43,841 nucleotides of DNA, taken from a virus. Numbering within the stretch: the stretch's first letter is position 1; each line of letters starts with the position of its first letter. The stretch is taken from positions 1 to 43,841 of IMG/VR virus record IMGVR_UViG_3300005253_000384. One strand, given 5' to 3'. The translations under genes were made by a program, and so were the position numbers. This document shows positions 39,468 to 43,841 of this stretch, in pieces. The notes under the pieces were generated by a model. The model saw only the letters and a program-made list of their open reading frames with translations. It was not told the origin of the DNA and did no database searches.

Positions 39468-40781
39468 GTGACAGTCAGATACGTTGACAGCAACGCCATC
39501 GGCGCCAACAACGGAACCTCCTGGACGGACGCCTGGACCGCCTTGGCTTCGGCGGACGCGGCGGCCAGTACGGCTGGGGACGAAATCCGTATCGCCTATA
39601 ACCACGTCGACGCCACCGGCGGGGCCCTCGTTTTCAGCGGCGGCACGCTGTTCAATCCCGTCAAGTTGGTTTCCACCGATCCGGCCGACGACACCTACAG
39701 AACGGGGGCCCTGTTCGCCAACAATACGGGCACAATCAGCATTACAGGCGACGTGAACGCTTGGGGCATGACGATCCGGGGGACGTCGGACGGTAACACT
39801 GAGATCAACCTGGGGACCAATAAACAGCGGCAGTACTATTGCGATTGTGATTTCCTCTGGGACGATCGGCCGAGTTTTTGCATCGGCTGGGGAACGTTTA
39901 ATGAGTTTGTCAATTGCACCTTCGACCGCAATCATGCCAACGGTGAGGCCATGCGGATGTCTGGCCGTGGGGCGTCGATGTTGTTTCGCAATTGCACGTT
40001 CCTAAAAACTCTGGGCGAGGATGTTTGTTTCGGCACTTGGACTGATTACCTTAATAAGGTGACGCTGGAGGATTGTGACTTGTCGGCCTTTAGCACAATT
40101 AAAGGATCGATATCGACTAGCCTCGATCTGATTCTGCGACGATGCAAAGTGAAGGCTGGTTATACACTAGTTACCACCATACCCACCACCTGGCCACACT
40201 GGCGGGCCCTCATGGAAGGCTGCACCGACGGCACGATCACGGTCCCCGAGCTGGGTTTGACGGAAATCCAAACCCACTACGGCACGATCAAGTCCAGCTT
40301 GTCGAGATATCGCACGGGCGGGGCGGACGACAGCGAACAGGCCAACGCTCATTCCTGGGAGATGGTTTCCTCGGCCAACGCCCTGGAACTGCAACAGTGG
40401 ATCAAAACACCGCCCATGGTGCGATGGGTGGACGGCGGCGCCTCAATCACAGTAACGGTCTTTATCGCCGGTGGAGCTACGTTGCAAGATGACGAATTTT
40501 GGATCGAACTGTCGGGCCCCGACGACGCCGGTTCGGCCACCTCGCGTGGCTTTTTCGAGCGGTCCAACGATACGGCCCTGGACGTGCCCATGACGCCTCG
40601 CGACACGCCCGCCAACCTTACCACCGATGGCTCATCCACTTGGAACGGCACGGGCGTGGGCACGAAACAGAAGCTGTCCGTCACCTACACGCCTACCACC
40701 GCCGGGCCGGTAACAGTGCGTGCATTGTTGGCCAAGGCGTCCACCACGCTCTACGTCGATCCCAAGCTGGAGATCAGCTAA
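39468..40781 (+). CDS. Virion adhesion protein with beta-helix-like region
   Basis: A 437-residue protein starting at GTG 39468 with AGAGGTGA upstream. It opens RYVDSNAIGANNGTSWTDAW, the usual first strand and cap of right-handed beta-helix proteins in fibres, and continues with short repeating strands (FVNCTFDRNHANGEAM, LFRNCTFLKTLG, VTLEDCDLSAF). The end is an Ig-like Thr-rich domain (LSVTYTPTTAGPVTVRALLA). It probably binds or trims host surface sugars. No catalytic residues could be assigned. Confidence 0.7.
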   Translation: MTVRYVDSNAIGANNGTSWTDAWTALASADAAASTAGDEIRIAYNHVDATGGALVFSGGTLFNPVKLVSTDPADDTYRTGALFANNTGTISITGDVNAWGMTIRGTSDGNTEINLGTNKQRQYYCDCDFLWDDRPSFCIGWGTFNEFVNCTFDRNHANGEAMRMSGRGASMLFRNCTFLKTLGEDVCFGTWTDYLNKVTLEDCDLSAFSTIKGSISTSLDLILRRCKVKAGYTLVTTIPTTWPHWRALMEGCTDGTITVPELGLTEIQTHYGTIKSSLSRYRTGGADDSEQANAHSWEMVSSANALELQQWIKTPPMVRWVDGGASITVTVFIAGGATLQDDEFWIELSGPDDAGSATSRGFFERSNDTALDVPMTPRDTPANLTTDGSSTWNGTGVGTKQKLSVTYTPTTAGPVTVRALLAKASTTLYVDPKLEIS

Positions 40782-40933
40782 TGGCCGACCGCGAATGGCT
40801 GGTGGATAACACGCAAGTCTATGAGAGTGGCGAGGAAGAGTACTTCGTCAACGGCGTGCAGATCAACGAGGATCAAGCGGCGGCCCCGGCTGCCGGGATC
40901 GCAGTTCTTCGGCGACGAATGGAGGCGGCATAA
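40781..40933 (+). CDS. Small hypothetical protein between fibre genes
   Basis: A 50-residue protein whose ATG overlaps the previous stop by one base. It reads MADREWLVDNTQVYESGEEE, then FVNGVQINEDQAAAP. Short proteins with this opening sit between fibre genes in related layouts; it may be a linker or assembly factor. Confidence 0.5.
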   Translation: MADREWLVDNTQVYESGEEEYFVNGVQINEDQAAAPAAGIAVLRRRMEAA

Positions 40934-43036
40934 ATGCAGGGCATGCATCTACGTAAGTACGGCGTCGAGGCTACGATTCCCTTCGAGTTGTATGAGGTGG
41001 ACGGCGTGGACTTCCGCGTTGACGCCGTTCATGCAGCGGGGGACTCCACGAGAGTGAAAGACGGGGGGGCCGAGCAAAACACCAGCAACGGGTTTGTTGA
41101 TGAGGGCAAGGGCTACTCTATCACCCTAACTGCGGGCGAGATGCAGGCCGCAGAGATCGTCATTTACATTGTAGACCAAACCGCGACGAAGGTGTGGCTG
41201 GACAAGGCGATCATCATCGAGACGTACGGACACGCGGCCGCGATGCACGCGATGGACTTCGACGACGCTGTGCGCGGCGGCATGACTGCACTGCCCAACG
41301 TGGCCGCCGGCGCGGCCGGCGGCTTGCCGGTCAGCGCTGCGGGCGGCCTGGACCTGGATACCCTTCTCGGCACGCTTACTAGCTTGGCCGCGGAGACGCG
41401 TGACGCGAACGTTCTCGACCAATTCAGGCGAACGCTCGCAATCATCGAGTCGCAACGCGGAGCCCATAGCCATCAGCCCATTGGCGTGATCGTGTTCGTG
41501 GATCCGGTAAACGGAGCCACACATGCCAGCGGGGCACGTGGCGGAATCACCGATCCCTACCTCACGATCCAGGATTGCCACGACAACGCGGTGACGGATA
41601 GCAACCACGACGTCATTTTGCTGCTAGCTGGAGCGGCGGCGGGAGTGACTACGCATACAGTGGCGGCTACCACCACGATCAGCAAACGATACTGCCTTAT
41701 CCGTGGGCCCGGGCGTGATTTCGTCGTCACGCGAACAGGAAACGGAGACACTTTTGCGATTACAGGCGATGGCGTTGAGATCAGCGGTGTGCAAATCGGC
41801 ACGGCGGCTACAGGCAGCGGAAACGGGATTACAATCACGGATGTTGATTTTCACCGTATACATCACTGCTGGTTCCTGGACACCCAAGGTGACGGAATTA
41901 GCATTCTTAGGGGTGAGAATACCCGCATCCATGATAACCACTTCCTCGGGACGGGAGTGGCGGGCAGCGGGCAGGGGGTTCATATCTCCGGAACGTCTGG
42001 CGCCGCGAGCAATAACGCGATATTCGACAATGAGTTCGCCGACACTGCCGGAACGGCCATCTTGATCGATAATGGCACGATCCTGAATACCCAGATTTAC
42101 GGGAACACGATCCACGGAGCCACGGGCTGGGGGATCGACATCCAGGCGGCCTCGACCGATGCGATGGTGTACCAAAACGTTCTGGGCGGAAACAGCAGCG
42201 GAAACATCAACGATTCCGGCACGACGAGCGTGGTGAAGAACAACACCGACTGGCTATATTCCACTACAGAGGGTCGGGCTCTGGATGTCACGGCCACCGG
42301 AGCGGCTGGCATCGACTGGGCAAACGTCGAGAACCCAACGACAGTTTTGAACCTATCCCAGACGGATATCCAGCTTGTAGACACGGCGACAGTGAATACG
42401 GACTTTGCTACATGGTCGGCGGGGATTACTCTGCTAGCCGAGTGGCTTGGTATACTAGGCGGAAAGCAGGCTGGCGATGCTACCGCACAGGCTGAGATGA
42501 GGGCTACGGGGGCTGGCTCGGGGACGATCGACCCGACGACCGATTCGGGTGAGGCCGTCAGGGATAGAGGCGACTCAGCGTGGACAACCGCGACGGGATT
42601 CAGTACGCACGCGGCCACGGACATCGTTTCGGCTGGGGCTATCACCACGCTGAGCGGTGCGGTCGTGAACGTGGATCTGGTTGACGTTCTCGCTACGTAC
42701 ACCGGCAACACGCTGCAAACGGGTGACAGTTTCGCCCGGATCGGGGTAGCGGGAGCATCGCTGAGCGATCTAGGCGGCATGAGCACGGCCATGAAGGGTG
42801 AGGTCAATACCGAGGTGGTTGACGTCCTCCGAACCGATACGGCTACCGAGTTGGCCGCGACGCCGGCTGCATCGCCAGGACTGCATACCATGGTCCAGTT
42901 CGTTTATATGAGCGCTAGGAATAAGCTGACATCCACTGCGTCTGCGAGCACGATAAACAACAGCGCTGGCTCAGCAATCGGCACGAGTGTGGATAGCGAC
43001 GACACCACCACGTTTACCCGTGGGAAGTTTTCCTGA
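40934..43036 (+). CDS. Tail fibre/spike with right-handed parallel beta-helix
   Basis: A 700-residue protein. Residues 1-105 form a beta domain resembling particle-binding N-termini (TIPFELYEVDGVDFRVDAVH). Residues about 180-435 form the beta-helix: FVDPVNGATHASGARGG, then runs of ISGVQIGTAATGSGNGITI, FHRIHHCWFLDTQGDGISIL and NTRIHDNHFLGTG, as in NosD- or pectate-lyase-like folds. A linker EGRALDVTATGAAGIDWANV and a Thr/Ala-rich C-terminus follow. It may degrade a surface polysaccharide; active-site residues cannot be assigned here. Confidence 0.8.
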   Translation: MQGMHLRKYGVEATIPFELYEVDGVDFRVDAVHAAGDSTRVKDGGAEQNTSNGFVDEGKGYSITLTAGEMQAAEIVIYIVDQTATKVWLDKAIIIETYGHAAAMHAMDFDDAVRGGMTALPNVAAGAAGGLPVSAAGGLDLDTLLGTLTSLAAETRDANVLDQFRRTLAIIESQRGAHSHQPIGVIVFVDPVNGATHASGARGGITDPYLTIQDCHDNAVTDSNHDVILLLAGAAAGVTTHTVAATTTISKRYCLIRGPGRDFVVTRTGNGDTFAITGDGVEISGVQIGTAATGSGNGITITDVDFHRIHHCWFLDTQGDGISILRGENTRIHDNHFLGTGVAGSGQGVHISGTSGAASNNAIFDNEFADTAGTAILIDNGTILNTQIYGNTIHGATGWGIDIQAASTDAMVYQNVLGGNSSGNINDSGTTSVVKNNTDWLYSTTEGRALDVTATGAAGIDWANVENPTTVLNLSQTDIQLVDTATVNTDFATWSAGITLLAEWLGILGGKQAGDATAQAEMRATGAGSGTIDPTTDSGEAVRDRGDSAWTTATGFSTHAATDIVSAGAITTLSGAVVNVDLVDVLATYTGNTLQTGDSFARIGVAGASLSDLGGMSTAMKGEVNTEVVDVLRTDTATELAATPAASPGLHTMVQFVYMSARNKLTSTASASTINNSAGSAIGTSVDSDDTTTFTRGKFS

Positions 43037-43335
43037 TGGCCATCGACACCGAGAACAAACGGCGATCGGCTCTAGGCTGGTTTGTCTTGCCGGCCCCAGA
43101 CGGTACGATCTCGGATGCCGACAGACAGCACAAGGTGTGGAAATATTCGGGTATCGCCGCGACAGTTGCGGCGGCTCCTACACAGCCCGGCATCGAACAC
43201 ACGTTGCCCACGAACAGGCCGCACCACGCGCTGCCAGGCAACCTGACGCACCATACGTTGAGAGAGAACCGTGGGCACCATACGTTGAGAGAGAACCGTG
43301 GGCACCATACGATACCGCAGGAGGGGAATCAGTAG
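43036..43335 (+). CDS. Small protein after the tail fibre, with His-rich tandem repeats
   Basis: A 99-residue protein starting one base into the fibre stop. The N-terminus MAIDTENKRRSALGWFVLPA and a short YSGI segment are shared with small proteins often found after phage fibre genes. The C-terminal third has two exact HHTLRENRG units and a partial third, coded by 27-nt tandem repeats (43249-43302). It may be a fibre chaperone or a small virion part. Confidence 0.6.
   Translation: MAIDTENKRRSALGWFVLPAPDGTISDADRQHKVWKYSGIAATVAAAPTQPGIEHTLPTNRPHHALPGNLTHHTLRENRGHHTLRENRGHHTIPQEGNQ
43249..43312. repeat. 27-nt tandem repeat
   Basis: Two identical 27-nt units (43249-43275 and 43276-43302) and the first 10 bases of a third. 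The unit starts CACCATACGTTGAGAGAG. It keeps the reading frame. Confidence 0.9.
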
Positions 43336-43692
43336 ATGCCCAACAAGCCCAAGGTTCGCTGCCAATGCGGCAAGATACGGCGGCCCGACGCCAAGTGCGG
43401 CTGTGGCCGAGGCGGTGCTCGGCGATCGGGATGGGCAGACAAGCAGCGAGGATCGGCGGCAAGTCGAGGGTACGGCGCTGACTGGACACGCTTCCGTAAC
43501 GCATACCTGAAGCGTAATCCATTGTGTGCCGAATGCGAGAAGGAAGGCAGAGTAGTCATAGCCGAGGAGCTACACCACCTCGTGCCGATCGCAGTCGATC
43601 CGTCGCGCCGGCTGGATCCGACGAATTGCGACGGGTTGTGTGAGCGGTGTCATAGCGACGCGACCAGGGCATCGAGTCACGCCAACCCTTAG
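43336..43692 (+). CDS. HNH endonuclease
   Basis: A 118-residue protein. A Cys-rich, basic start (CQCGKIRRPDAKCGCGRGG) leads into CAECEKEG, ELHHLVPIAVDPSRRLDPTN and GLCERCHSDAT. The HH, N and final CxxCH are the HNH metal and catalytic residues. Small HNH proteins of this type usually sit just before the terminase genes and help packaging cuts. It directly precedes the window end, so terminase probably follows. Confidence 0.85.
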   Translation: MPNKPKVRCQCGKIRRPDAKCGCGRGGARRSGWADKQRGSAASRGYGADWTRFRNAYLKRNPLCAECEKEGRVVIAEELHHLVPIAVDPSRRLDPTNCDGLCERCHSDATRASSHANP

Positions 43693-43731
43693 AGGGAAGA
43701 GTGAGCCGAGGAGGAGGGAAAACGGCGTATA

Positions 43732-43841
43732 TGCTTGCATATAGGCACGAAACGACACGGCATAGGGGTATAAAAGACGAGCAAGAAAAACCCATATCAT
43801 GAAACGCCTATATACAAGCACGAAACGACATGCGATAGGGG
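43732..43841. repeat. Inverted arms and a direct repeat near the window end
   Basis: TGCTTGCATATAGG (43732-43745) and CCTATATACAAGCA (43807-43820) are complementary at 13 of 14 positions. Next to each arm lies a direct repeat: GCACGAAACGACACGGCATA followed by GGGG (43745-43768), and GCACGAAACGACATGCGATA followed by GGGG (43818-43841). TATAAA lies between them at 43769-43774. No gene fits the last 149 bases. It could be a promoter/operator or packaging-site region. Confidence 0.6.

Overview
The window is the interior of a tailed double-stranded DNA phage genome. Every gene I can support lies on the + strand, mostly end to end or with 1-20 nt overlaps and strong Shine-Dalgarno sites. Head-completion genes, a tail tube protein, a frameshifted tail assembly chaperone and a tape measure protein, with no contractile sheath, point to a siphovirus. 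No integrase or excisionase is visible. Terminase, portal, capsid and head protease are absent. The window opens inside a head-tail connector gene and closes just after an HNH nuclease gene of the kind that often precedes terminase, so the missing packaging and head genes probably lie in the gap between the two ends of a circular map. The host is unknown. Several Cys-rich small proteins resemble families I associate with planctomycete or freshwater phage sequences, but this is a weak inference.

Layout: 1-8701 head completion and tail module (connector, head closure, tail completion, HK97 gp10-like, tail tube, chaperone G/GT with an A AAA AAC slip site, tape measure, distal tail proteins). 8716-9913 one small membrane protein and two Cys-rich proteins. 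9814-10147 an array of about 50-nt repeat units. 10294-10800 a promoter, an XRE-type regulator and palindromic operator-like sites. 10871-16161 a run of small accessory genes with a TOPRIM protein and a DUF1937 protein, punctuated by intrinsic terminators. 16213-16391 a structured RNA candidate with a tRNA-like 3' end. 16415-24780 a D12-type adenine methyltransferase, an SNF2-type helicase, a possible ssDNA-binding protein and many small genes. 24853-31031 the replication and repair core: prim-pol, a long palindrome with iteron-like repeats (candidate origin), a ParB/MT-A70 fusion, a PD-(D/E)XK nuclease, a UvrD-type helicase, a free-standing MutS domain I protein and a VRR-NUC nuclease. 31060-34000 accessory genes. 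34005-39458 a secreted trypsin-like protease, an N-acyltransferase and a set of visibly mosaic small genes with duplicated leaders. 39468-43335 receptor-binding and tail-spike-like beta-helix proteins. 43336-43692 the HNH nuclease.

How it may work together: the prim-pol, SNF2 and UvrD helicases, putative ssDNA-binding protein and nucleases would replicate and process phage DNA from an origin near 26.5 kb. Two adenine methyltransferases could mark that DNA against host restriction. Structural genes at both ends build the particle. No endolysin is recognisable, so lysis is either carried outside the window or done by unrecognised proteins.
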